Below, piece after piece: positions 1-27,439 of a DNA stretch of 64,000 nucleotides (positions are counted from its first letter, which is position 1; the number at the start of each line of letters is the position of its first letter). The stretch is from Glandiceps talaboti (Eukaryota > Hemichordata > Enteropneusta > Spengelidae): positions 21,180,611 through 21,244,610 of the forward strand of contig NC_135559.1 of the NCBI RefSeq assembly GCF_964340395.1. Reading direction: 5' to 3'. The notes below the pieces were generated by a model that made no database searches, was not told the origin of the DNA, and was given only the letters and a program-made list of their open reading frames with translations. The translations under genes were made by a program, and so were the position numbers.

Positions 1-597
1 CGAACGGTACTTTTGTTGCCCCTGGCAACTAAGTTCTTTAACTTGTGTGTGAGTATCAACAACTGCAGTAGCGAGCTCACACAGATGTCGCGTATTACGA
101 AACTCAAAGTAACAAAAATAAATCGCCCAAACACACACACGCACCCCCCCCCCCCCCACACACACACACATTATAAACAATCCACCACGATCGAATTGGA
201 TATATGTCAAGTCTCTAGACAGTATTTGAGTATGGCTGATCTGTTCGAACCAATATCATGTATATATGCAGTAGGCATGCTTTCATAAAGACAAAAGAAT
301 GTAAAGTTTGGCCACGAGGAGTGCTATTACAATATGGTGTGTTGCGTCAAAACATTTGAGAGGGACTTCAACTAGATGTGATTTCAGCTAAATGATTTTA
401 GGGGTGTAAGGGTCATAAACTCTAGCAAAGCCACTATTTTTTTTAATTAAATGTAGTACAACGTATACACAGAGCAAGGCGATAATTGTATGTTTATTCT
501 GACAGGACTACTCCTCGACTTGACTTGACTTGTTGCACCATAGAAGTAGGTTATACTTCCATGGCTACACATTCCACTAGAGAGCTTTGCCACGTTC
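1..597. other. Intergenic, no gene seen
   Basis: No exon-like reading frame with convincing splice sites is visible. The only structure is a short compound (CA)n/(C)n tract at about 127-172. The open frames here are short and low-complexity. Confidence 0.5.
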
Positions 598-880
598 TTA
601 TATGCACAACTTCTCCATTGCCCACCGTCGATCTCCTGATATTTTCCCTGCAGTTAGCAATGGTAGTCCATTATTTTTCATCATTTGGTTGGACCAACGT
701 TTAGGGGGACGGCCTCTTGGTCGGCGTTTAGAAAATTCAGATTTGTATGTTTGATGCACGAGACTGAAATTAAGGAGACGGTTGATATGCCCAAACCACA
801 TCATTCTTCTCTTGCAGATTATATCTATTATGGATCTGTCTATCTTTAGGTATCTTTTCACTTTGACCTTTCGGATCCTC
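598..880 (-). pseudogene. LINE C-terminal fragment, reverse transcriptase-type
   Basis: The minus-strand reading shows the hallmark tail of many animal non-LTR retrotransposon polyproteins: an MMWFGHINRL block, then RRPRGRPPKRW, then DRRWAMEKL just before the stop. In these elements the order WFGH...RGRPxxRW...DRxxW lies downstream of the reverse transcriptase domain. Only about 90 residues are recognisable. The reverse transcriptase catalytic region and the 5' end are absent, so this is a dead 5'-truncated copy. The family (RTE-like, CR1-like or other) cannot be fixed from this piece. Confidence 0.65.
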
Positions 881-1363
881 CTACTCCATAAAAATGTTAT
901 CACGGTTATATGGTTTGACACAATCATTAAGACAAAGAGTAACAAGACAATTCCATTTAGGTTATTAGGTCTTATGTTTTCCCATAATCCTTTGCAGGAA
1001 GCCCCAAAATGTCTATATAAAACACACCGTCAAGTACATAGCGCATTTTATTTTCCAAAAATAGCATATATTAAGTCGATCTTGATAATTATTGGGCCAC
1101 TGAGGGCAGAAGTAAGTCTGTCCGGTCTTCTCTATAATTTCGAGTTATTTAAAGTTAAATTGTTCAACCAGTTAATTTTGTTGACATATCCAAGATAAGT
1201 GAATGTGATAGTCATAATATATTTTATAACACGTCGTTTTAAAACAACCTCCAGTGATTGACATCTACCCTGTCACGTGGTATGGACTGATCACCCATAG
1301 TGACCTCGATTTGCGTCCAGAGTTCGAATTCATTATTCGTTTTTTTTGTTTTATTTTCTGCAG

Positions 1364-1572
1364 GGCACTATTACAGTAGCATGAGTTCTACCAGTGATTT
1401 AGACGATGGAAAGGATATGCCTGAGAATGTGATGTGTTATAAAACACTAATTGCTCCCAAGGGCTTTAGTCGACCACTACTAGCCGTTACATTACCCATT
1501 GTGCTGTTATGTACAACTTCTCTCATCTTTCAGCACTGGGATATAGTTGCTAAAGAACAACCCTCAGTGTAG
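1364..1572 (+). CDS. Possible terminal coding exon of an upstream gene
   Basis: A very good acceptor (TTTTATTTTCTGCAG) ends at 1363 and is followed by an open frame to a TAG at 1570-1572. The peptide has an acidic Ser/Asp-rich start (SSTSDLDDGKD) and a hydrophobic stretch (LLAVTLPIVLLCTTSLIF) that could be one membrane segment near the C terminus. I do not recognise a family and no earlier exon is in the window. It could also be chance, since an internal ATG at 1381 permits a 63-residue peptide with no known match. Confidence 0.3.
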
Positions 1573-1643
1573 TGATAGAGGTCTACTAGTGAGTGCGCTC
1601 ATAGCCAAGCAATAAGTGATAAATTGACCCGTATGTACCGTTT

Positions 1644-1646
<3 letters not shown>

Positions 1647-1694
<48 letters not shown>
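1647..1694. repeat. (AT)n microsatellite
   Basis: An uninterrupted AT dinucleotide run of 48 bases. Confidence 0.95.
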
Positions 1695-1696
<2 letters not shown>

Positions 1697-1834
1697 TCAG
1701 CTGATGATGATCGATCGAAGCGTGAACCTCTGAGTAACGACTTATTACATCCTTATTCTTTTGAATTAAGTCTATAATGCTCTGCTACTAATATTGCATC
1801 GAGCACTGTTCTCTCCAGCGAGACACTTATATTC

Positions 1835-1835
<1 letters not shown>

Positions 1836-1865
<30 letters not shown>

Positions 1866-1898
1866 TGTATGTATGTATGTATGTATGTATGTATGTAT
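1836..1898. repeat. (ATGT)n microsatellite
   Basis: Tetranucleotide repeat of about 15 units. The same motif or its complement (ACAT) recurs at 3580-3720, 9800-9870, 10800-11000, 15536-15570 and 60207-60682. Confidence 0.95.
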
Positions 1899-3470
1899 AT
1901 TTATATTTATATTTATATATGTAGTGTACTACCATTATAATGGTGCTAATAGTCTTCTCTGTATGTGTTGCAGGTTGACATGACAAATTTATAGATCAAC
2001 ATTATAATATAGTCAGAGTGAATGAAATGCGGTAAATCTTAAATATGAAAGGGGTCACGTGCACGCACACATCGTTATATTTGTGTTGACTATTTTACAT
2101 CGTAGTGGACAAGGGTTGTTAATGATATGCAATAAGGTATAGATCGAATAGGAAGGATACACGTTAATATTCAATACAGCAGGACTGTTCTTATATTTCA
2201 ACACATTCTCGCATATAACAATCTCTTCCGTAACCATGATAACGGTTTTGCATCAGCGACGTTATTACCGTAACGGATATATGTGATGAGAAGTGACATT
2301 TTATGGGTCTAATTTATCTTGATAAAAACCTTACACATTCACCTTGTGGTGATGAGATGACGTAGTGAATGTCAATGGCGCTTTATCATCTCAGTGAACG
2401 TGTCACCGATTGACCTTTACCCTCCCACACACAGGTCATAGATCAAAATATTGTATGCCTTTCAGAGATTTTAAAATTATTATTTTGCCTCTGTTGAAAC
2501 CTTTACGTGAATCAGAAAAAAAACGAACCCAGATTGTTCTAACAGGTATGATAAATATAAACAAAGAAGTGAAAAGAAAAGAAAATAGCAATAACTAAGA
2601 AATTTGTGACGCCAATTGGTAAGATTATATCTTGTGATAAGATAGTGAGGTTACATCTTGGAGAGTTAATTAATATCACTGTAACATCACAGATCCTGAA
2701 CAGATTATTGGTGGTAATGTCTAGCGGGAACTATCAGTTTCTCATTGAATTCAGACATGCCCTGTGGAATATATTTTCCATTTACCGTGAGAGTGCAGTA
2801 TGCCATTTGATTGCTTCGACTTAACGAACACCGTGGTATATCATACCTTGTACGTCAATTCCGCTAGTGACTCATCATGGCGGTTATTACTTTCGCTGTC
2901 TGTATTTGTTTAAGTCAGTCACCTTCGTACGACCTATATTCGCGTTGACAGACTTCAGAGCATTCGCTACCAATTACTACAAACAATGTAGTCAGAGGTC
3001 AAATAGTCAGCTTTTCCATGGCAACGTCGAAAGTTAGCCACAAATTTCTCCGTGATTTTGAGTCAACGGTTTGTTCACATCGTATGAACACTGAATAATT
3101 TTGTCTCACCCTGTGACAAATAAGAAACATGAAGACTAATTATAAAACATATACTCTGTTAATGAACTCATTTTGTTATTATTTTACGAGGAGAGTACTC
3201 TATTGTTAATTCTATCTATGTTGGTACATCTATCATGATAGATGTGAATACTGCTTTGTAAGACAGAGACTATTAATCAAAACGCCCACCCTTTCAAATG
3301 ACGTCACCATACATTTATACAGTACACACAGAAGCGTTTTAAATGTAACCGATCAGTTTCAGTCTGTTCATTCGATTTATCTACTGGTGGGTATGTTTGT
3401 TATGTATATACATGTGCATACCTACAGGTACCTACCTACACATACACACAAATGTATACATATACAAATT
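1899..3470. other. Intergenic, no gene seen
   Basis: AT-rich sequence with only short open frames and no convincing exon, RNA gene or repeat structure that I can support. Confidence 0.4.
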
Positions 3471-3474
3471 CATC

Positions 3475-3645
3475 CATGCATGCATGTATGTATGCCTACC
3501 TACCTACCTACCTACCTACCTACCTACCTACCTACCTACCTGCATGCATGCATGCATGCATGCATGCATGCATACATACATACATACATACATACATACA
3601 TACATACATACATACATACATACATGCATACATACATACATAATA

Positions 3646-3676
<31 letters not shown>

Positions 3677-3690
3677 CATACATACATACA

Positions 3691-3752
<62 letters not shown>
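3475..3752. repeat. Compound microsatellite (CCTA)n-(TGCA)n-(ATAC)n-(CA)n
   Basis: Four tetra/dinucleotide blocks abut: CCTA, then TGCA, then a long ATAC block with one TAATATT interruption, then CA. Long His/Tyr/Thr/Ile or Cys/Met/Tyr/Val open frames across it are artefacts of the repeat. Confidence 0.95.
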
Positions 3753-3754
<2 letters not shown>

Positions 3755-4032
3755 AGAGTTTGTTTAAACAAAGTTAACAGGTGGGAAGTGTCACGATTTA
3801 AATTATCAATTTGTGTTTCTTTACGAATATTTTAAAACTATCCAGGGAAGCTTTTTATGTTAACAAAATATTCTTGAATGATTTCCACGTATTAAAAATA
3901 TATGCCAGCGCATGCGCATAGATATTTGAAATATGTAAACACGATGTGATACGACACTGTATGGATAATGTGCTGAACAGTGCGAACGGCCAGAGTTGAT
4001 GCTTCGCTCAGTTGTGCAACATACACATTCGG

Positions 4033-4206
4033 CCAATTAGCATATATAGAGTACGAATGGGGGAAAGAGTTATTGTCACGGATGGCTTTCTCACTTATGT
4101 CATCGTAGAAATGCTTCGTCTGTTTCGTGTAGACACCTTGACAAATATACACCTTGTCAGCTGTGCTGTTACTGTCAATCTCTAAAATTTCCGTATATAT
4201 CGCAAT
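4033..4206 (+). promoter_or_regulatory. Putative proximal promoter / 5' UTR of the SLC22 gene
   Basis: Immediately upstream of the transporter start codon are a CCAAT pentamer (4033-4037) and a TATA-like CATATATAGA (4041-4050). They sit unusually close together, so at most one is likely functional. The start context at 4207 has A at -3 and G at +4, a favourable initiation context. No transcript evidence is available, so this is only suggestive. Confidence 0.25.
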
Positions 4207-20729
<16,523 letters not shown>

Positions 20730-21312
20730 TAGAAAAAATATTTTTCAAAAGTTAGCGTCTGTAGCAGTTGGTTAGATGCTTTACAGAGCATTCTCTACCC
20801 TCAGTCTGCAAACTCAGTATTAGCAATGTTAGTATTATTGGTCTTATTTCATTACCAGCAACCTTCCCCGGGATAATTTTGTAAATATTCACCTTTCGGA
20901 GTGATTTGTACCAAGGTCACATCTCAATTTACTGTAATGATTGTTTCTTTGTAAAATAATTCATCAGGACTGTTTTACTTGTTACTTTTTCATATCCGAA
21001 AAATTTGACACAATCAATATGAAATAGGTATCATGTGACTTTTTCAACGAATCAGCTATGAGGTTCCTAGAATACCGAGTTTACTGAGTAATAGAGAGAA
21101 CGTTTGCCAGGTCGACCACACAGCGGCTTACTATGGAGGCTATATGCAAATTTCAGACTTTAAGGAGTAATATTTTTTTTTTGGTGACGTCACCAACATC
21201 AACTACGTAACTACTTCGTAAATTAATTATTTCCATTACTGCAATCATCAGGTTAAAACTGAAACTTTTGTATACGTCAGATAATTTGAACTTTACTTTT
21301 GAAAAATAACAA

Positions 21313-21318
21313 AATAAA
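21313..21318 (+). promoter_or_regulatory. Candidate poly(A) signal of the SLC22 gene
   Basis: AATAAA lies about 580 bases after the transporter stop codon (20729), the first canonical hexamer seen downstream. It sits within the duplicated segment at 21276-21405, so it could belong to that repeat instead. Confidence 0.35.
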
Positions 21319-21877
21319 ATTGTACTCACAATGCCTCAGGTTGTGACATGATTCTTCTTTCAGCGTCAATTCTTTGTTTTAAAAGTTTGCCCTTTGTTCT
21401 TTACTGATATGCTTGCAATTTTTCATCATGTGTTTATTGTTATTTTGTTTTCATTTTCCGTCATTTTTTGGGAATGAAGTCTCTCACTTATCGCGGCTTC
21501 GTGCGCCGTACAAAGCCATTAGACGATAGGCATGAGTCTGACATAGAGACCTAACTTCAAAGCGAACTATGCCTTGATTGATCGCCATCATTGTAAACGA
21601 ACACCTTTCAAAACATGAAAGGTAAAAAAAAAGCACACGTCTCTTTTCTATGAACAGCTTTGACTCGTCCACTTGTCTATATGCTCTGCTATCTTGTCTA
21701 CTACGTATGAATGGAGAGAATTAAACTGGGTGAAGACGAATGACATAATGGTTAGTCGATTGGTATTAAAGTCATTTGAGATTTGAGCGACAAGTCAATC
21801 ATACAGTCGGTGGATAGATTGACCGATACAGAGGCGAGAGACGCACACCCCGCACGTACTGTATGTATGCGAGGTAT

Positions 21878-22155
21878 GTACAACCCCTTCAACTGGTAAA
21901 ATGCGGCTACAACTAAGAGTCTCAATTTGAAGTAAACACTAAATGCGACCGTCTTTGTGACTAAGATTCACTCTCATTCACTGTTTACAACCCCCTTTGA
22001 GAGTCTCAAAATACGGTCTCAGATTCACTCGCATTTACTGTTTACAACCCCCTTTGAGAGTCTCAACAGCAGTCGGAAAGAAGGTCGCACTTAGTGTTTA
22101 CTTCAAATTGAGACTCTCAGTTGTAGTCGCATTTACCCAGTTGAGGGGGTCATAC
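21878..22155. mobile_element. MITE with about 84-bp terminal inverted repeats
   Basis: The left arm (21878-21962) and right arm (22072-22155) are near-perfect inverse complements. They share CTACAACT, GAGTCTCAATTTGAAGTAAA and ACACTAA followed by TGCGACC. The core holds a tandem duplication of a 55-bp segment containing TGTTTACAACCCCCTTTGAG. There is no coding capacity. A copy lacking the left arm lies at 59850-59992, confirming a dispersed non-autonomous DNA element. A target site duplication is not clear. Confidence 0.85.
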
Positions 22156-22837
22156 ATATCACGAGGCGCATTTTATTAGTTTTCTTTGCTTGACGACCGT
22201 GCTTCTGTGTTTTGTATTCTTGTGTGTTTTTCATTTGAGGAGCTTGTAAATGGGACTTGCCTTCCATTAAATAAATAAATAAACAAATAAGTAAGTAAGT
22301 AAATAAATAAACTATATGTCAACTAGTCGAATGACTGGTAACAAAATACAACACCTTACCAATTTTCAAGACAATAGCCCCCGCCACCACGTCCTGGTTT
22401 TCACACATAATTGTACACCTTATGCTTTCATTCAAACGGGGGTCGAAACATACGTTCATAACTCATCAACAATATCGGCACTTATCCGTCATTGCATGCA
22501 TTTAGCGAGGAACGCTACAGTCTATACCTTCATTACATAGCGTGCAACCCCTGTGTATGTTACATAAGTTTGTATTCCTGTAAAGTAAAAGAATGTGAAG
22601 AAATCAACTCCGGACTTTTGATTGGTTTTCTGTCAAATCTAACACGTGTCTAGAGACCCTCCACCCACCAGTGATTGACCAATGTGTAACAAACAACACC
22701 TAACAAGTCTTACAAACACAATAGTTTTCCCTGTCACCACATCAAAGCGCACCTGGAGGGGTAGAGGAAAATTTTGATTCTCTAGCTGATTGGTTCATGG
22801 TTCTCGATAGGAATCTAACACATTACATTGGGTTGGG

Positions 22838-22846
22838 TATATAAAT
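22838..22846 (+). promoter_or_regulatory. TATA box upstream of the 22902 reading frame
   Basis: TATATAAAT lies 64 bases upstream of ATG 22902, which places a transcription start near 22870 with a short leader. An inverted CCAAT (GATTGG) lies at about 22788-22793, a plausible spacing for a core promoter. Confidence 0.45.
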
Positions 22847-22901
22847 GACGCGCGATACATTTTCAAACTGTCTTTGCGACTCCAGCAAACGAATAAAAAA
22901 G

Positions 22902-23516
22902 ATGAATTCTGGTTCCCCATGTATTGTGATGCTCACCCTGGTCTATGTCGTCGTATTATATATCCGAAACCTGGTTGTATTGAGAGAGGATGATGATAGA
23001 AGAATATTCCGATGTTTGGTATGGGTCCTGGATGCTGTATGCTGTCTACTTCGCTCACTGGTCGAAAAGAGGAAGTTGGAAGGAAAAATTGCAATGTGTA
23101 TCACCGTATGGATGCTGTGTTTGGTTCAGATGTTTGTTCGCCGTACAATAGAGACTGTTCGAGAATGGAAGTCTATGGTTTGCGTGTTTGTTCGTCAATT
23201 CATCATGGTATGGTCCCTGCGAGAACGTCGACGGATGGTATATAAGATAAGTCTGTTTGCAATTATGTTAGTTGTTTCTCCTGTATTTGGGCCCCTTGGA
23301 TGGGGGCAATTTCGGCGTGGTACCTTTTTTGGCGGGAGGGTGGCGGACCGGGTTCAGAGGTTAGGATTTAGAAGGTTTTGTCAGGAGGAAAATTTGTCAT
23401 TATTTCTTAAAATGGCACAGACTGTAATATTCCCCATTTTCGAAAACAGTAAGAACGCCAAATACAAATACAAAATACACATCAAAATTTATCGACAAAC
23501 AAATTTGAATAGATAG
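22902..23516 (+). CDS. Putative single-exon membrane protein, unknown function
   Basis: An open frame of 204 codons, placed downstream of a TATA box and inverted CCAAT. I chose ATG 22902 because an in-frame ATG at 22845 overlaps the TATA box. Hydrophobic stretches suggest several membrane segments: near the N terminus (IVMLTLVYVVVLYI), around residues 40-58, 67-85 and 125-140 (ISLFAIMLVVSPVFGPLGW). They are separated by strongly basic loops (EKRKLEGK, RRTIETVREWK, RERRRM). A Gly/Arg-rich stretch follows and the tail is Lys/Tyr-rich. I recognise no family. With one exon and no intron it could be a retrogene, part of a mobile element, or an open frame that happens to be long. Confidence 0.35.
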   Translation: MNSGSPCIVMLTLVYVVVLYIRNLVVLREDDDRRIFRCLVWVLDAVCCLLRSLVEKRKLEGKIAMCITVWMLCLVQMFVRRTIETVREWKSMVCVFVRQFIMVWSLRERRRMVYKISLFAIMLVVSPVFGPLGWGQFRRGTFFGGRVADRVQRLGFRRFCQEENLSLFLKMAQTVIFPIFENSKNAKYKYKIHIKIYRQTNLNR

Positions 23517-24178
23517 GTCATACATATTCATGTACACAAAGTTGCTCTCGGGTACCCAAATTCCTCTAACTTCAGCCACCTCCGCAAAACCTAAACAATT
23601 GTATTTTACCATGTTCAAATGAAAATCACCGATGTTTATATTAAACTATTTACCAAACACAAACTTGAAAACAATTGCGTATAACCACCGAACACCACTT
23701 TTATCTATGGTTCCCATACTAAAATTACCCCAAAACATGTTAATCAAATGTAAACTTAAAATACCCCCATAGAAATACAGACTGTGCCACTTATAATTAG
23801 GGTTCCCAAACTAAAATTAACAGTTTTTGCAAAATATAGTTATTCAAATGTAAACTTAAAATGCCCTCTTAGGTTCTAGAAATACAAAGTTGAATTGAAA
23901 TATTTCTTTCATTAAAATGCTAATCATCAAAATTAAAACCCCTGTATTTTGCTCTGCAGCATATATTTTTCATTCATGTTACAAATATAAAATTTGTTTA
24001 GCGTTATTTCTGTAAAGACATTCTTCTTTGAAGATGATGAAAAGATAACAGTTTGTTTATAATATTACAATATAGCTAATAACCGCATAACAACCAACAA
24101 TGTGTACCCAATTTATTTTTTGTTTTGTGATGTTGAGAAAATTCATAAATTATAATACCAAATAATGTCACCGCTTCA
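23517..24178. other. AT-rich intergenic, nothing supported
   Basis: No exon or defined repeat is visible, apart from a weakly repeated TAAACTTAAAATACCCCC/TAAACTTAAAATGCCCTC phrase at about 23750-23870. Confidence 0.4.
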
Positions 24179-24179
24179 G

Positions 24180-27100
24180 TTATATACTCCTGATATAGTG
24201 ACCAAATATGTGTCTCGATACCAAATTGAAGGCCCTTTATTTATTATTGTTCAGAAAAAACTCATTTGTCCAAATTTTGCAATTTCCAAAAGTGTAAAAA
24301 TAATGTATAAGAAAGAATTCTAGCCATACAATTCCTCAAAACCTGTGACATAGTGATCAACCATTTGTGTCAAGATACTAATTTACATACAAAATCTAGG
24401 CTTTGTAATTACTGTTGCGTTCGTCCAGATGTTGCTATTTCTAGATGTGTAAAATGATTCATAAGAAACAATTCTAGTGAATTCTTATAGCCATGACACA
24501 GTGAATTCTTATAGCCATGACACAGTGAATTCTTATAGCCATGACACAGTGAATTCTTATAGCCATGACACAGTGAATTCTTATAGCCATGACACAGTGA
24601 ATTCTTATAGCCATGACACAGTGAATTCTTATAGCCATGTCACAGTGAATTCTTATAGCCATGACACAGTGAATTCTTATAGCCATGACACAGTGAATTC
24701 TTATAGCCATGACACAGTGAATTCTTATAGCCATGACACAGTGAATTCTTATAGCCATGACACAGTGAAATCTTACAGCCATGACACAGTGAATTCTTAT
24801 AGCCACGACACAGTGAATTCTTATAGCCACGACACAGTGAAATCTTATAGCCATGACACAGTGAAATCTTATAGCCATGACACAGTGAATTCTTATAGCC
24901 ATGACACAGTGAATTCTTATAGCCATGACACAGTGAATTCTTATAGCCATGACACAGTGAATTCTTATAGCCATGACACAGTGAATTCTTATAGCCATGA
25001 CACAGTGAATTCTTATAGCCATGACACAGTGAATTCTTATAGCCATGACACAGTGAATTCTTATAGCCATGACACAGTGAATTCTTATAGCCATGTCACA
25101 GTGAATTCTTATAGCCATGACACAGTAAATTCTTATACCCATGACGCAGTGAATTCTTATACCCATGACACAGTGAATTCTTATAGCCATGACACAGTGA
25201 ATTCTTATAGCCATGTCACAGTGAATTCTTATAGCCATGACGCAGTGAATTCTTATAGCCATGACACAGTGAATTCTTATAGCCATGACACAGTGAATTC
25301 TTATAGCCATGTCACAGTGAATTCTTATAGCCATGACGCAGTGAATTCTTATAGCCATGACACAGTGAATTCTTATAGCCATGACACAGTGAATTCTTAT
25401 AGCCATGTCACAGTGAATTCTTATAGCCATGACACAGTAAATTCTTATACCCATGACGCAGTGAATTCTTATACCCATGACACAGTTAATTCTTATAGCC
25501 ATGACACAGTGAATTCTTATAGCCATGACACAGTGAATTCTTATAGCCATGACGCAGTGAAATCTTATAGCCATGACACAGTGAATTCTTATAGCCATGA
25601 CACAGTGAATTCTTATAGCCATGACACAGTGAATTCTTATAGCCATGACACAGTGAATTCTTATAGCCATGACACAGTAAATTCTTATAGCCATGACACA
25701 GTTAATTCTTATAGCCATGACACAGTGAATTCTTATAGCCATGACACAGTGAATTCTTATAGCCATGACACAGTGAATTCTTATAGCCATGACACAGTGA
25801 ATTCTTATAGCCATGACGCAGTGAAATCTTATAGCCATGACACAGTGAATTCTTATAGCCATGACACAGTGAATTCTTATAGCCATGACACAGTGAATTC
25901 TTATAGCCATGACACAGTGAATTCTTATAGCCATGACACAGTAAATTCTTATAGCCATGACACAGTGAATTCTTATAGCCATGACACAGTGAATTCTTAT
26001 AGCCATGACACAGTGAATTCTTATAGCCATGACACAGTGAATTCTTATAGCCATGACACAGTGAATTCTTATAGCCATGACACAGTAAATTCTTATAGCC
26101 ATGACACAGTGAATTCTTATAGCCATGACACAGTGAATTCTTATAGCCATGACACAGTGAATTCTTATAGCCATGACACAGTGAATTCTTATAGCCATGA
26201 CACAGTGAATTCTTATAGCCATGACACAGTGAAATCTTATAGCCATGACACAGTGAATTCTTATAGCCATGACACAGTGAATTCTTATAGCCATGACACA
26301 GTGAATTCTTATAGCCATGACACAGTGAATTCTTATAGCCATGACACAGTGAATTCTTATAGCCATGACACAGTGAATTCTTATAGCCATGACACAGTGA
26401 ATTCTTATAGCCATGACACAGTGAATTCTTATAGCCATGACACAGTGAAATCTTATAGCCATGACACAGTGAATTCTTATAGCCATGACACAGTGAATTC
26501 TTATAGCCATGACACAGTGAAATCTTATAGCCATGACACAGTGAATTCTTATAGCCATGACACAGTGAATTCTTATAGCCATGACACAGTGAATTCTTAT
26601 AGCCATGACACAGTGGACCAGACATTTGTGTCTTTATTTACATATAAAATTAAGGCTCTATAATTATCAAAACAATTCATTCATCCAAATGTTGCCATTT
26701 CCAGTGGAAGAAAATAAGAAAAAATTCTAGTTAACTTCTCAAAACCCATGACACAGTGACAGACCATTTGTATATATATACTAATTTACATACAAAATTA
26801 AGGCCCTTCATAATTACTATTTCTCACAAAAATTAATTCTTCTTGTCATTTCCAGAATTGTAAAAAAATAATGTATATTAAGAAAAATTCTACTCATACA
26901 ATTTCTCAAAACCCGTGACATAGGGATCAAACATTTGTGTCTCGATACTAACTAAATTATTATCATAGTTAACTATAATTACTATTGCATTTGTCCAAAA
27001 TGTTGCTATATACTAGAAGGGTAAAATAATTCATAAGATAAGCTGTTAGTTACATAGTGAACCAAACATTTGTGTCTCAATACTAATTTACATTTAAAAT

Positions 27101-27400
27101 TAAGGCCCTATAATTACTATTGCTCACTCAAAAAAATCGCTCATACAAATGATGCCATTTCCAGAAGTGCAAAATAACCAATAAAATAGATTCTAATCAA
27201 AACCCATGGCACGGTGAGCAAACATTTAGTCTTGATACATATTAATAATTACCAAATTAAAGCCCTGCAATCGCTGATGCTCCCCCCAAAATAAAACAAA
27301 CAAAACCCCAACCCCAAACCCTTAAAACTAAAAAAAACCTAAAAATTATTCCAAGTACTGGTATTTCCAGATGTGCAAAAAGAACAGTTCATGAGAAAAA
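24180..27400. repeat. Degenerate tandem repeat, period about 125-175 bp, hosting the 24-bp array
   Basis: Both flanks of the 24-bp array consist of about seven diverged units. In order, each holds a TGACATAGTGACCAA-like block, CATTTGTGTCTCGATACTAA, TTTACATACAAAATTAAGGC, ATAATTACTATTG, CCAAATGTTGCCATTTCCAG and a TCATAAGAAAAATTCTA-like block. Equivalent points fall near 24198, 24353, the array, 26613, 26757, 26935, 27060 and 27212. Homology fades after about 27400. Confidence 0.8.
24479..26614. repeat. 24-bp minisatellite, 89 units without indels
   Basis: 2136 bases, exactly 89 x 24. Each unit has an EcoRI site (GAATTC) or its AAATTC/GAAATC variant, followed by TTATAGCC and a GACACAGT-type end. 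Variation is by substitution only (GTCACA, GACGCA, ACCCAT, AAATCT, CCACGAC). Because 24 is a multiple of 3, frames on both strands stay open through the array. On the plus strand this gives an octapeptide repeat (NSYSHDTV), on the minus strand MAIRIHCV and CHGYKNSL repeats. No promoter or unique coding flank supports translation. Confidence 0.97.
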
Positions 27401-27439
27401 TTCTATTACATTGCTCTACTTGTGATTTGTAACATTTTA

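Noticed and set aside
3475-3752. Overlapping His/Tyr/Thr/Ile and Cys/Met/Tyr/Val open frames
   Set aside because: Artefacts of the tetranucleotide repeat; the same holds at 9717-9870, 10800-11000, 15440-15570 and 60207-60680.
24479-26614. Long octapeptide-repeat proteins on both strands
   Set aside because: A 24-base period keeps any stop-free frame open through the whole array. There is no promoter, splice site or unique flank, and unit variants are largely amino-acid changing.
24479-26614. CRISPR array
   Set aside because: The units are contiguous with no spacers, and the genome is animal.
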